The notes under the pieces were generated by a model. It saw only the letters and a program-made list of their open reading frames with translations. It was not told the DNA's origin and searched no databases. From NCBI RefSeq assembly GCF_002875945.1, contig NZ_MCZK01000141.1, positions 1 through 51,962 on the forward strand: a stretch of DNA of 51,962 nucleotides, written 5' to 3'. The stretch comes from Vibrio lentus. Lineage in GTDB: Bacteria > Pseudomonadota > Gammaproteobacteria > Enterobacterales > Vibrionaceae. A program made the translations under genes and the position numbers. Shown here in pieces: positions 33,022 to 41,498 of this stretch (positions are counted from its first letter, which is position 1; each line of letters begins with the position of its first letter).

Positions 33022-33453
33022 ATGAAGAAGTTAATATTTGTTGTTGCTGCCTTACTGCTTGTTGGCTGCCAGCCATTGCAAAGTATGCGACCAGACGACT
33101 TTTTAGTTGCTGTTGGTTACGCAAGTATCAGTGAGCAATCAGGCCGTAACGACGAAGAAAAACGCATCCGTGCTATGCGAGCATCTAAAATTGATGCTTA
33201 CCGTGAACTTGCTGAGCAAGTGTATGGCATGCGAGTGAGTGGTCGAGCTGAACTATCAGATCAACGCTTGGGTACCGAACGAACGACAGGAGCTGTCGAC
33301 GGTGTGATTCGTGGTGCGGAAGTGGTGCGCAGTTACCCAGTTGGCGATAGTTACGTGACCGAACTTCAGCTCGATATTCGTAAGATGGAACAGTTGCGCG
33401 ATTACGGCGAAGTTCAAGCTGTGCCAGAGAAGAGACAACAAACGCTGTTCTAG
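33022..33453 (+). CDS. flgP: Flagellar outer-membrane lipoprotein FlgP
   Basis: A 143-residue lipoprotein: signal MKKLIFVVAALLLVGC (lipobox LVGC, Cys16) and a conserved LPP20-like fold with ASKIDAYRELAEQVYGMRVSGRAE and VIRGAEVVRSYPVGDSYVTELQL. The ATG at 33022 has AGGAG six nt upstream; a GTG directly before it is too close. It is 9 nt from flgO, and a terminator follows 95 nt later. It forms rings around the Vibrio basal body. Confidence 0.93.
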   Translation: MKKLIFVVAALLLVGCQPLQSMRPDDFLVAVGYASISEQSGRNDEEKRIRAMRASKIDAYRELAEQVYGMRVSGRAELSDQRLGTERTTGAVDGVIRGAEVVRSYPVGDSYVTELQLDIRKMEQLRDYGEVQAVPEKRQQTLF

Positions 33454-33548
33454 TCTTTATGACCATTTAAGTTATATGACCGACGAGTCGTATAAGTTGC
33501 CCTCGCTTTCCAGATGGCAGGGCGGCAAAAAATAACGACAGTGAATGT

Positions 33549-33584
33549 AAAAGCGGCAAGTATGAAAATACTTGCCGCTTTTTT
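33549..33584 (+). terminator. Bidirectional terminator between flgP and flgN
   Basis: AAAAGCGGCAAGTAT pairs with ATACTTGCCGCTTTT around GAAA, an exceptionally strong 15-bp stem with T-run. The A-run before lets it also serve the convergent flgN transcript. Confidence 0.93.
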
Positions 33585-33733
33585 GTATTTACAGGTTGGG
33601 TGTGGAATCTAGGTCTTGTAAGAAATATAAGTTGAGTAGGGAAGTGGATAAGTAGAAATGGGTGTTGCGAAAGGTGCGGGTTGAATTACGGTACTGGCTA
33701 GAGAATAGAGAATAGAGAAGGCTGGTAGCTTGA

Positions 33734-34159
33734 TTAGGCTTTAACGTTGGTACCAAGCGTAGAAATCGTATGCGTTTGACCACCGGCATTGTAGGTCATG
33801 CCGATTTTTCCGTGGCTTTGCTGCATCATATTGCTGAGTTTTTTAAAGCTGAGGTGTGCTCGATTCAAGGCTTCACCATTAACAAGGTTGGCTTGATGGC
33901 AATCGTACACAATAGATTTGATGGTTTTAACTAACTGAGCCAGATCTGGGTTCTCGGTCAGTTCGGAGATATTGCTATGCGCTTCGATTCGTTGATCGGT
34001 TGTTCTTAATTGTTCAACTAGGACAACTTTCTCTTTAGCGATGCGTTCAATGTCGGTCGATTTTCGGCTAGTAATAGCGGTTTTCTCTGAATCTAATAGA
34101 TCAGATAGGGCTTTGGCATTTTGAAGTTGGAAATTAACTAAATCTGCTAGTGCCGCCAT
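33734..34159 (-). CDS. flgN: Flagellar export chaperone FlgN
   Basis: A 141-residue largely alpha-helical protein in the normal place and length for FlgN (FlgK/FlgL chaperone). The helical coiled region LVNFQLQNAKALSDLLDSEKTAITSRKSTDIERIAKEKVVLVEQL fits the family, as does a flexible Gly/Thr-rich C-terminal tail. It is 65 nt downstream of flgM and co-transcribed with it. The partners flgK and flgL are encoded at 45.5-48.6 kb. Confidence 0.9.
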   Translation of the reverse strand: MAALADLVNFQLQNAKALSDLLDSEKTAITSRKSTDIERIAKEKVVLVEQLRTTDQRIEAHSNISELTENPDLAQLVKTIKSIVYDCHQANLVNGEALNRAHLSFKKLSNMMQQSHGKIGMTYNAGGQTHTISTLGTNVKA

Positions 34160-34224
34160 AACGTTATCCTACTAAAACCTTGGTGTTCTTTAAGTGGAGA
34201 TAGCTTGAATTAGGGATCTATCGC

Positions 34225-34542
34225 TTAAAGACCTTTTAACTCATTCTCGAACTTGATCATGTTGTCAGCCAGTTTTTCTGGGTCGACAGTGTATGAACCG
34301 TTCGCAATCGCTTCTTTGATCGCTGCAACTTTTACGGTGTCAAAGCTTGGTTGTGCTGCCATATCTTGTTGGAGTTGGCCAATTGCTTTGCTTTGTTGAC
34401 TCAGTGAAACCGCGTCTTTGCTTGTCGGTGATTTAGCTGCAACATCAGAACGTGATGCCTGAGAGCTAGAATCAGAGCGCGCTGCTGATCGGTTTGTGGT
34501 CGTTAGGGTTTGCCCTGAACGAATATTATCGATGCCTGCCAT
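34225..34542 (-). CDS. flgM: Anti-sigma-28 factor FlgM
   Basis: A 105-residue protein that binds and inhibits FliA until it is exported through the completed hook. The start at 34542 (MAGIDNIRSGQTLTTTNRSAARSD) has AAGG upstream at proper spacing; an in-frame start 14 codons upstream lacks family features. The N-terminus is disordered and Ser/Ala-rich, and the C-terminal AIKEAIANGSYTVDPEKLADNMIKFENEL is the sigma-binding part. It has its own sigma-28 promoter, making a feedback loop, and can also be reached from flgA. Confidence 0.94.
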   Translation of the reverse strand: MAGIDNIRSGQTLTTTNRSAARSDSSSQASRSDVAAKSPTSKDAVSLSQQSKAIGQLQQDMAAQPSFDTVKVAAIKEAIANGSYTVDPEKLADNMIKFENELKGL

Positions 34543-34583
34543 AGTTAAGCCTTTTTCTTCAAAAATGGGAACCTGTACAGTCA

Positions 34584-34610
34584 ATATCGACCAAGGGTTC
34601 GATTACTTTA
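34584..34610 (-). promoter_or_regulatory. Sigma-28 promoter of flgMN
   Basis: On the minus strand TAAAGTAA (34610-34603), eleven bases, then GTCGATAT (34591-34584) matches the FliA consensus TAAAGTTT-N11-GCCGATAA. It ends about 40 nt before the flgM start. Confidence 0.8.
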
Positions 34611-34721
34611 GCAATTTTTAGCCCAATAGTCGAAAAGGGGCAAAACACCGCAGCCGTAATATTCAGCGTTAGAATTGAGATTAAAATCACTAACGATTAT
34701 CACCCATTTAGAAGTAAAGCG

Positions 34722-35468
34722 TTAAAAGTAAACCGTGACTTCAGACATGTTGGTAACAATACCTTCGATTATACGCTGAGATTTGTCATTTTTCACTCTT
34801 ACTTGATCGCCCATTGAGCCATCAGTTAACGCAGTACCCTTGGTGGTAATGGTCATGCCACCTTTTACTGCCTGTATGATAACCTTCTCGTTTCGACATA
34901 CGACACAGATATCGCCTCTTTCGACAACGTCACCCGGTCTTAGGTTCTTTTTTACTTTAGCGCCGATGACTTGCTTGGGAAGAGTGAACCCTTGACGACG
35001 AAACTTGTTAAGCGAAATCATGGCGGTGGTGACATCGTATTGACCGACGATCTCGCCTCTTGCTAAAGAACGAGTGGTGGTAACGAGCGGCACCGACATT
35101 GAGAGTCGAACAGGTACGTAAATCCGCCACTCATCCGGTATACATTGCACTAAAACCGTAATGCTACTGCGGGTATTTGTCGTGGTTGAAGCGCTGGTTT
35201 CAAGAGGGATTGGGCAATCTGTTGCTTTTACTCTTGAGTCAATATTTGCTGCATTAACAAAGAGTTCGCCACCTCGAGGCTGGTCAATGGTCTCAAGGAT
35301 GTGTTGTTCCGCCGCAGACTGAATCATTTCAATTTGTTCTGGAGTCGCAGCTTGTACAAAAAAACTAAACAATATTGACAAAATGCCGATAAACTTAGCG
35401 ACAGTTTTAAAAGTAGCTCTACACATTGCTATAGAAAAAGGAGGCAGATTTGTTTTATAATACGTCAT
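34722..35468 (-). CDS. flgA: P-ring assembly chaperone FlgA
   Basis: A 248-residue periplasmic protein needed for FlgI ring assembly. The C-terminal SAF-type domain with LARGEIVGQYDVTTAMISLNKFRRQGF and RPGDVVERGDICVVCRNEKVIIQAVKGGMTITTKGTAL is typical. The start at 35468 has a weak GAGA upstream; MCRATFKTVAKFIGILSILFSFFVQAA at 35426 gives a cleaner signal peptide but lacks a ribosome-binding site. It is divergent from cheV with a gap of only 77 nt. Confidence 0.93.
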   Translation of the reverse strand: MTYYKTNLPPFSIAMCRATFKTVAKFIGILSILFSFFVQAATPEQIEMIQSAAEQHILETIDQPRGGELFVNAANIDSRVKATDCPIPLETSASTTTNTRSSITVLVQCIPDEWRIYVPVRLSMSVPLVTTTRSLARGEIVGQYDVTTAMISLNKFRRQGFTLPKQVIGAKVKKNLRPGDVVERGDICVVCRNEKVIIQAVKGGMTITTKGTALTDGSMGDQVRVKNDKSQRIIEGIVTNMSEVTVYF

Positions 35469-35545
35469 TCTGTTTCTCTGGTAGTTCGTAGCCTGCAGTA
35501 GACTAACACTTTTTATCCAAAAAAGTTTGATATGGAGATGAGCTC

Positions 35546-36472
35546 ATGACGGGTATTCTTGATTCGGTGAATCAGCGTACGCAACTCGTCGGTCAAAACC
35601 GATTAGAATTACTAACCTTTCGCCTAATGGGGCGTCAGCGTTACGGCATAAATGTCTTTAAAGTAAAAGAAGTGCTTCAATGCCCTAAGCTGACAAAGAT
35701 GCCAAACTTGAACCCACTAGTTAAAGGTGTAGCACACATTCGTGGCCAAACGATCTCAGTGATCGATTTGAGTTTAGCGATTGGTGGCCGTCCTACAACG
35801 GATGTTGAAAAGTGTTTTGTGGTTATCTCTGAGTTTAACCGAACGATTCAAGGTTTCTTGGTCAGTTCAGTAGAGCGCATTATTAACATGCACTGGGAAT
35901 CGATTCTTCCACCGCCAGATGGCGCAGGTAGAGCTAACTACCTGACAGCGGTAACCAACATTGATAATGAATTGGTAGAGATTCTTGATGTTGAAAAGAT
36001 TCTTGCCGAAATCTCTCCTGTTGATGAAACAATGGACAGCAAGATTGCTGAAGACATTGCGAAAGTTGAACAAGAGAAACCATTAGTTCGCCGTATCTTG
36101 ATTGCAGATGACTCTACAGTTGCTCGTAAGCAGGTTCAGCGTGCGATTGAGTCGATCGGTTTTGAAGTGATCTCGGTGAAAGATGGTAAAGAAGCCTATG
36201 AGAAGCTGGTGCAGATGTCATCAGAAGGCAGTATTTACGATCAAATTTCATTGGTGATCTCTGATATCGAAATGCCTGAAATGGACGGTTATACGCTGAC
36301 TGCAGAGATTCGCCGTCATGCAGAGCTAAAAGATTTATACGTAATTTTACACTCATCATTGAGTGGTGTATTTAACCAAGCCATGGTTGAGCGTGTGGGA
36401 GCTAACTCCTTCATCGCGAAATTCAACCCTGATGAGCTTGGTGCAGCGGTTAAAGCTGCGTTAACTAACTAA
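35546..36472 (+). CDS. cheV: Chemotaxis protein CheV (CheW-REC hybrid)
   Basis: A 308-residue coupling protein. The N-terminal CheW-like domain (about 20-160; FRLMGRQRYGINVFKVKEV, KGVAHIRGQTISVIDLSLAIGG) is followed by a receiver domain with ILIADDSTVARKQ and the phosphoacceptor Asp240 in VISDIEMPEMDGY, and a conserved Lys in IAKFNPDELG. It precedes cheR by 11 nt, the usual Vibrio arrangement. It links receptors to CheA and helps adaptation. Confidence 0.96.
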   Translation: MTGILDSVNQRTQLVGQNRLELLTFRLMGRQRYGINVFKVKEVLQCPKLTKMPNLNPLVKGVAHIRGQTISVIDLSLAIGGRPTTDVEKCFVVISEFNRTIQGFLVSSVERIINMHWESILPPPDGAGRANYLTAVTNIDNELVEILDVEKILAEISPVDETMDSKIAEDIAKVEQEKPLVRRILIADDSTVARKQVQRAIESIGFEVISVKDGKEAYEKLVQMSSEGSIYDQISLVISDIEMPEMDGYTLTAEIRRHAELKDLYVILHSSLSGVFNQAMVERVGANSFIAKFNPDELGAAVKAALTN

Positions 36473-36483
36473 AAGAGACATTA

Positions 36484-37311
36484 ATGACTGCTATAACAAT
36501 AAGTGATCAAGAGTATCGCGATTTCAGCCGTTTCTTAGAATCTCAATGTGGCATTGTATTAGGTGATAGCAAGCAGTACTTAGTGCGCAGCCGCCTAAGC
36601 CCATTAGTAACGAAGTTTAATTTAGCGTCGTTATCTGATTTGTTGAGAGATGTAGTAACAGGTCGAAACCGCGAGTTGAGAGTGGCAGCAGTGGATGCTA
36701 TGACGACGAACGAGACACTTTGGTTCCGAGATACTTACCCGTTTGCTGTGCTTGCGGATAAGCTTCTACCGGAGATAGCGGCAAATAAACGTCCTATTAA
36801 GATTTGGTCTGCGGCAAGCTCTTCAGGTCAAGAAGCATACTCAATGGCAATGACGATTCTTGAGACTCAAGCTCGTAAGCCGGGTATGTTGCCAAGCGTG
36901 TCGATCACGGGTACGGATATCTCAGCGAGTATGTTGGATATGTGTCGTAAAGGCGCTTATGACAATCTAGCGCTGGGTCGAGGCCTTTCTCCTGAACGTC
37001 GCCGTACCTTCTTTGAAGATGCGGGTGATGGCCGTATGAAAGTTAAAGATAATGTGAAGCGCATGGTCAATTTCCGTCCGCAGAACTTGATGGACAGCTA
37101 TGCCTTACTCGGTAAGTTCGACATCATCTTCTGTCGTAACGTATTGATTTACTTCTCGCCTGACATGAAGGCGAAGGTACTGAACCAAATGGCAAACAGC
37201 CTAAACCCGGGTGGCTATCTACTATTGGGTGCTTCAGAATCGCTAACAGGTTTGACCGACCGTTTTGAAATGGTTCGTTGTAACCCTGGCATTATCTACA
37301 AATTAAAGTAA
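36484..37311 (+). CDS. cheR: Chemotaxis protein methyltransferase CheR
   Basis: A 275-residue SAM-dependent glutamate O-methyltransferase acting on chemoreceptors. The N-terminal helical domain (FSRFLESQCGIVLGDSKQYLVRSRL) and the catalytic domain with IKIWSAASSSGQEAYSMAM (SAM motif) and FDIIFCRNVLIYFSPDMKAK are intact. A terminator follows within 45 nt, before the flgB promoters, so cheVR is a separate unit. Confidence 0.97.
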   Translation: MTAITISDQEYRDFSRFLESQCGIVLGDSKQYLVRSRLSPLVTKFNLASLSDLLRDVVTGRNRELRVAAVDAMTTNETLWFRDTYPFAVLADKLLPEIAANKRPIKIWSAASSSGQEAYSMAMTILETQARKPGMLPSVSITGTDISASMLDMCRKGAYDNLALGRGLSPERRRTFFEDAGDGRMKVKDNVKRMVNFRPQNLMDSYALLGKFDIIFCRNVLIYFSPDMKAKVLNQMANSLNPGGYLLLGASESLTGLTDRFEMVRCNPGIIYKLK

Positions 37312-37352
37312 TTGCTGGCACCGCATAAGGTGTAACGTTACTGTCTAATATC

Positions 37353-37384
37353 AAAACCCAGCCTAGTGCTGGGTTTTCTTTTTT
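37353..37384 (+). terminator. Terminator after cheR
   Basis: AAAACCCAGC (37353-37362), loop CTAGT, GCTGGGTTTT (37368-37377), then CTTTTTT: a 10-bp stem with T-run. Confidence 0.92.
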
Positions 37385-37437
37385 CCGTTAAAGCTATATC
37401 TTTAAGTCAGAGTGAAATTCCAATTTACTCTATTTTT

Positions 37438-37453
37438 TGGCTTGTATATTGCA
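37438..37453 (+). promoter_or_regulatory. Sigma-54 promoter 1 upstream of flgB
   Basis: TGGCTTGTATATTGCA with GG at 37439-37440 and GC at 37451-37452, ten bases apart, a close match to TGGCAC-N5-TTGCA. It starts about 130 nt upstream of the flgB ATG. Confidence 0.75.
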
Positions 37454-37508
37454 AGTTTACCCACGAGTAACCTGTAAAAGTATTGATAGCCCGCTTTGTT
37501 TTAAAAGT

Positions 37509-37525
37509 TGGTATATATATTGCTT
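37509..37525 (+). promoter_or_regulatory. Sigma-54 promoter 2 upstream of flgB
   Basis: TGGTATATATATTGCTT with GG at 37510-37511 and GC at 37522-37523, ten bases apart. It lies 71 nt after the first element, and its start point would be about 32 nt before the flgB ATG. Confidence 0.75.
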
Positions 37526-37565
37526 TGGTTATCTCATAACAGTCAGTTCTTGAGTTGAGGTTTAC

Positions 37566-37961
37566 ATGGCTATTTCTTTTGACAATGCTTTGGGCATTCA
37601 CCAACACACGGTTGGTGTACGTGAGCGTAACGCTGAGGTGCTTTCCACCAATATCGCGCAAGCCAACACGCCTGGGTATAAAGCAAAAGGATTAGACTTT
37701 AAGAAATCACTGCAGGCGGCAAGTTCTGGGGCAAGCATTGGTCTTAGTCGTACAGATGGTCGGCACATTTCTGCCTCAACAACGGTGAACGGGGAAACGA
37801 AGTATCGAATTCCTACCCAACCTGATACAGGAGATGGCAACACGGTTGATTTGGATTTGGAAAGAAACCTTTTCATGCAAAACCAAATTAGGCACCAAGC
37901 CTCTCTCGACTTCTTAGGAAGTAAGTTCAAGAATTTAACTAAAGCGATTAAAGGGGAATAA
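37566..37961 (+). CDS. flgB: Flagellar proximal rod protein FlgB
   Basis: A 131-residue rod protein, first gene of flgBCDE. It has the axial-protein N-terminal helix (ALGIHQHTVGVRERNAEVLSTNIAQANTPGYKAKGLDFK, with the ANTPGY motif) and a C-terminal helix (FMQNQIRHQASLDFLGSKFKNLTKAI). It assembles next to the MS ring and is exported by the flagellar type III system without a cleaved signal. flgC begins 4 nt after its stop. Confidence 0.96.
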   Translation: MAISFDNALGIHQHTVGVRERNAEVLSTNIAQANTPGYKAKGLDFKKSLQAASSGASIGLSRTDGRHISASTTVNGETKYRIPTQPDTGDGNTVDLDLERNLFMQNQIRHQASLDFLGSKFKNLTKAIKGE

Positions 37962-37965
37962 TTAG

Positions 37966-38379
37966 ATGAGTTTATTCAATGTATTCAATGTGACTGGTTC
38001 TGCGATGAGTGCTGAATCTGTTCGTCTAAATACGACCTCGAGCAACCTTGCGAACGCGGACAGTGTAAGTAGTTCTGCTGAAGAAACTTACAAGGCTCGT
38101 CACGCAGTGTTCGGCGCAGAGTTAAATAAAGCACGTAACAGTGGTCACACTGTGCCTGTGAAAGTATTAGGTATTGTGGAAAGCGATAAGCCGCTAAGCG
38201 CGGAGTACAACCCAGATCACCCATTAGCGAACAACGAAGGCTATATCTACAAGCCTAACGTGAACGTTATGGAAGAAATGGCAAACATGATTTCGGCATC
38301 ACGTGCGTACCAAACAAACGTACAGGTTGCTGACTCGAGTAAACAAATGCTGCTGCGTACGCTGCAGATGGGTCAATAA
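37966..38379 (+). CDS. flgC: Flagellar proximal rod protein FlgC
   Basis: A 137-residue rod protein with the family N-terminus (FNVTGSAMSAESVRLNTTSSNLANADSVSSS) and C-terminus (NVMEEMANMISASRAYQTNVQVADSSKQMLLRTLQMG). The central VKVLGIVESDKPLSAEYNPDHPLANNEGYIYKPNVN block is typical. It lies between flgB and flgD with short gaps. Confidence 0.97.
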   Translation: MSLFNVFNVTGSAMSAESVRLNTTSSNLANADSVSSSAEETYKARHAVFGAELNKARNSGHTVPVKVLGIVESDKPLSAEYNPDHPLANNEGYIYKPNVNVMEEMANMISASRAYQTNVQVADSSKQMLLRTLQMGQ

Positions 38380-38396
38380 GGATAAGGAGGTAGCAC

Positions 38397-39110
38397 ATGG
38401 CTGGAATCAACAACAATGTTGGTCAAAGCGGCTTGTCCTATGTTGACCAGCTGAAGAGTCTTCAAGATGGCGCTAAAAAGCCCGACGAAACAACAGGTAA
38501 GCAGGATCTTAAACAAGAAGACTTCTTATCTTTGTTGACTAAGCAATTAGCCCAACAAGACCCTTTTAAGCCGGTTAGCAATGACCAGATGATTGCGCAA
38601 ATGGCTTCATTTGCGACCGTAGATGGCATTGGCAAAATGAATACACAGTTTGAAAGCTTGAATTCATCAATGACCTCTAACCAAGCATTACAGGCATCCT
38701 CTTTGGTTGGCCGCGATGTATTGGTTCCTGGTGCGGCAGGTGTGAAACCCGGTGATGGCGGTATGGCGTCCATGGTTAAGCTTCCTCAGGCAATGGACAA
38801 TGTAATCGTCCGTGTTGAGAACGAAGTTGGCCAATTGGTTCGCACTTTTGATATCGGCTCTAAACCATCAGGCGACACACGTGTTGAATGGGACGGAAAA
38901 GACGAAGACGGTAACCCATTGCCGGCTGGTAAATACAACGTGAAAGCGTCGGGTTTACTGGATGGCGAGAACACAGAGTTCCAAGTGTCGAGTTATGCGA
39001 ACGTGAACAGTGTGCTTCTTGGTAAGGGTGATGGCAACGTACTACTCAATCTGGCTGGTTTCACATCGCCAGTACGACTTGCTGAAGTACTAGAAGTTGG
39101 TAAAGCGTAA
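38397..39110 (+). CDS. flgD: Flagellar hook assembly scaffold FlgD
   Basis: A 237-residue hook-capping protein. The N-terminal FLSLLTKQLAQQDPFKPVSNDQMIAQMASFATVDGIGKMN is the family signature, followed by a Tudor/fibronectin-like domain with WDGKDEDGNPLPAGKYNVKASG. It is preceded by a near-perfect Shine-Dalgarno (AAGGAGGT at 38385-38392). It caps the growing hook during FlgE polymerisation. Confidence 0.97.
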   Translation: MAGINNNVGQSGLSYVDQLKSLQDGAKKPDETTGKQDLKQEDFLSLLTKQLAQQDPFKPVSNDQMIAQMASFATVDGIGKMNTQFESLNSSMTSNQALQASSLVGRDVLVPGAAGVKPGDGGMASMVKLPQAMDNVIVRVENEVGQLVRTFDIGSKPSGDTRVEWDGKDEDGNPLPAGKYNVKASGLLDGENTEFQVSSYANVNSVLLGKGDGNVLLNLAGFTSPVRLAEVLEVGKA

Positions 39111-39160
39111 CGCTTTGAAAGAGTGATTATGCTAGCTAGAGAGATTAGGAGAATATTGGA

Positions 39161-40465
39161 ATGTCATATGTAGCTTTAAGCGGTCTATCCGCTGCACAAC
39201 TAGACCTGAATACAACCAGTAACAACATTGCGAACGCAAACACATTCGGCTTTAAAGAGTCGCGTGCGGAGTTTGGCGATGTTTACTCAAGTTCGTTATT
39301 CACTAACGCAAAAACGACGGCAGGTGGCGGTGCGCAAGCTAGCCAAGTGGCGCAACAGTTCCATGAAGGTTCAAGTATTTATACTAACAACCCAATGGAC
39401 TTACGTGTAAGTGGTACAGGTTTCTTTGCAGTATCGAAAGACCGTATGGTACCGGAGATCAATGAACTCACGCGTAATGGCGCATTTCACCTAAACAAAG
39501 ACAACTACATGGTTACCGCTAACGATGAGTTTCTTTTAGGTTACGATGTTGATCCTAACTCGGGTGAAGTTCTTTCTTACGCACCAAAGCCACTCGACAT
39601 TCCTGCTGAGTTTGGTAAGCCAAAACAGACAGAAAACATTGAAGTAGGAGTTAACCTTCCTGCAAACGGTGATCTTAAAGACCCGGCTGCATTTAACTAC
39701 CAAGATGCTGATACCTATAACCGTGCAACGTCTTCGACGGTATACGATTCTATGGGTCAGTCTTACAAGTTAACGACTTACTACCTCAAAGATCAGACTC
39801 AACCAAACACTTGGCAGACGTACTACACCATGTCAGATGAGAACGGCGAAAAGCCGGTCAACATTACTGGTGGTGATGCGACAAATGCACAAGGTCATGT
39901 TGGTCACACAATGAAGTTCAACAATGACGGTACGTTGGCGAGCCTTAACAATGGCCAACCAATTAACTCTGAAGCACTAGGTGCTGGAGCGAACCCAATT
40001 GATTTGAACGGTGCTGATCCAACGCAAGTGCTTAAGTTTGGTTTAGATTCGTCAACTCAGTTTGCCGCTCCATTTGAACTGACTAAGTTTGATGAAGATG
40101 GCGCGACAACAGGTTTCTTAACCAAAATCGATTTCGATGAGTACGGCAGTGTTTTAGGTACTTACTCAAATGGTGAAAATGTGATGCTTGGCCGTGTAGG
40201 CTTGGTTCGTGTACCCAATGAGCAAGGTCTAGATAAGAAAGGCGGCACTCAGTGGGATTCTACTAATGACTCAGGTTCAAAAATCTGGGGTGAATCGAAT
40301 AAAGGTTCATTTGGTAGCATCAACAACGGCTCGCTAGAGCAGTCGAACATCGATATGACTCAAGAACTGGTTGATTTGATTTCTGCTCAACGTAACTTCC
40401 AAGCGAACTCGCGTTCTCTAGAAGTACACAACCAACTGCAACAGAATATTCTTCAGATTCGTTAA
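39161..40465 (+). CDS. flgE: Flagellar hook protein FlgE
   Basis: A 434-residue hook subunit. The N-terminus (YVALSGLSAAQLDLNTTSNNIANANTFGFKESRAEFGDVYSS) and C-terminus (NGSLEQSNIDMTQELVDLISAQRNFQANSRSLEVHNQLQQNILQIR) are the conserved D0 helices; the middle is the variable surface. It is slightly longer than the E. coli protein, as usual in Vibrio. A 15-bp hairpin follows and a new promoter begins before flgF. Confidence 0.97.
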   Translation: MSYVALSGLSAAQLDLNTTSNNIANANTFGFKESRAEFGDVYSSSLFTNAKTTAGGGAQASQVAQQFHEGSSIYTNNPMDLRVSGTGFFAVSKDRMVPEINELTRNGAFHLNKDNYMVTANDEFLLGYDVDPNSGEVLSYAPKPLDIPAEFGKPKQTENIEVGVNLPANGDLKDPAAFNYQDADTYNRATSSTVYDSMGQSYKLTTYYLKDQTQPNTWQTYYTMSDENGEKPVNITGGDATNAQGHVGHTMKFNNDGTLASLNNGQPINSEALGAGANPIDLNGADPTQVLKFGLDSSTQFAAPFELTKFDEDGATTGFLTKIDFDEYGSVLGTYSNGENVMLGRVGLVRVPNEQGLDKKGGTQWDSTNDSGSKIWGESNKGSFGSINNGSLEQSNIDMTQELVDLISAQRNFQANSRSLEVHNQLQQNILQIR

Positions 40466-40492
40466 TCGTTTCGAGCGTTTGAATCATCTGCG

Positions 40493-40525
40493 AATACCCA
40501 ATTCAATGTTATTGAATTGGGTATT
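40493..40525 (+). terminator. Perfect 15-bp hairpin after flgE
   Basis: AATACCCAATTCAAT (40493-40507), loop GTT, ATTGAATTGGGTATT (40511-40525). There is no clear T-run after it, so it may be an inefficient terminator or an mRNA-stabilising element separating flgBCDE from flgFGHIJ. Confidence 0.65.
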
Positions 40526-40674
40526 GTTGATGAATTTGATATGACTGTTCTATTTGCCGCCCCTATTGCCGCACGGTAATGCCACTGGCAACAATTCTTC
40601 CTCAATGATCCTTTCGTGATCCCTCTTCTTCGTTGTTTTCTATTTAAATTATTGATAAATAACAGTTAAAAATA

Positions 40675-40692
40675 TTGGCACAGTGTTTGCTT
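40675..40692 (+). promoter_or_regulatory. Sigma-54 promoter of flgF
   Basis: TTGGCACAGTGTTTGCTT: GG at 40677-40678 and GC at 40689-40690, a perfect TGGCAC-N5-TTGCT. It lies about 40 nt before the flgF ATG, which also rules out an in-frame start at 40683. Confidence 0.93.
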
Positions 40693-40727
40693 TATTAGCC
40701 CCAGAAGATGATTTTTGGAGCAAAATT

Positions 40728-41477
40728 ATGGATCGTGCACTGTTTCTTGCCATGAGTGGCGCTAAGCAAAATATGCAAGCTTTGCAGCTACGTGCTAACA
40801 ACCTTGCCAACGTAAGTACAACGGGTTTCCGTGCTGATTTAGCACAAGCACGTTCAATGCAAGCGTACGGTGAAGGCATGCCTACTCGTGTTTTCAGCAT
40901 GACAGAACGTCCGGGTCATAATTTCGCACAAGGTAGTGTGGTCACCACTGGCCGCGATCTCGATGTCACGATTCAAGGTGATGGCTGGATTTCGGTAATG
41001 GACAACACGGGCCGTGAAGGTTTAACACGTAACGGTAACCTAAAGGTTGACCAAAACGGTTTGCTAACGAACGCAAGCGGTCATTTAGTGTTAGGTGAGA
41101 ACGACGCACCCATCACGCTACCTATTCCTATCAGTAAAGTAGAAATCGGCACAGACGGTACCATTTCGGTGATTCCTCAAGGCGCTCCAGCTGAAGAATT
41201 AGCGATTGTCGACCGTATCAAACTTGTGCGTCCAGATAATCAAAGCTTATTTAAAGATACGAATGGTCTATTCCGTTCGAAAAACCCAGATCAGGCATAC
41301 GAAGCAGATGCAGCAGTAACGTTGCTAAAAGGTGCCATCGAAGGCAGCAACGTAAATGCTGTTGGTGAAATGACCAGTCTAATTGACCTACAACGTCAAT
41401 TCGAAATGCAGGTCAAGATGATGAGCACAGCAGAGGAAATGGACAAGTCGTCTGATTCACTGCTTCGTATGAGCTAA
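40728..41477 (+). CDS. flgF: Flagellar proximal rod protein FlgF
   Basis: A 249-residue rod protein. The ATG at 40728 follows GGAG by 7 nt and gives the family start MDRALFLAMSGAKQNMQALQLRANNLANVSTTGFRADLAQ. The C-terminal helix AVGEMTSLIDLQRQFEMQVKMMSTAEEMDKSSDSLLRMS is intact. It is first in flgFGHIJ. Confidence 0.96.
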   Translation: MDRALFLAMSGAKQNMQALQLRANNLANVSTTGFRADLAQARSMQAYGEGMPTRVFSMTERPGHNFAQGSVVTTGRDLDVTIQGDGWISVMDNTGREGLTRNGNLKVDQNGLLTNASGHLVLGENDAPITLPIPISKVEIGTDGTISVIPQGAPAEELAIVDRIKLVRPDNQSLFKDTNGLFRSKNPDQAYEADAAVTLLKGAIEGSNVNAVGEMTSLIDLQRQFEMQVKMMSTAEEMDKSSDSLLRMS

Positions 41478-41498
41478 TAGAATTTAAAGGAATTTGCT

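Noticed and set aside
40683..40727. N-terminal extension of FlgF
   Set aside because: It starts inside the perfect sigma-54 promoter, and the family start is at 40728 with GGAG before it.
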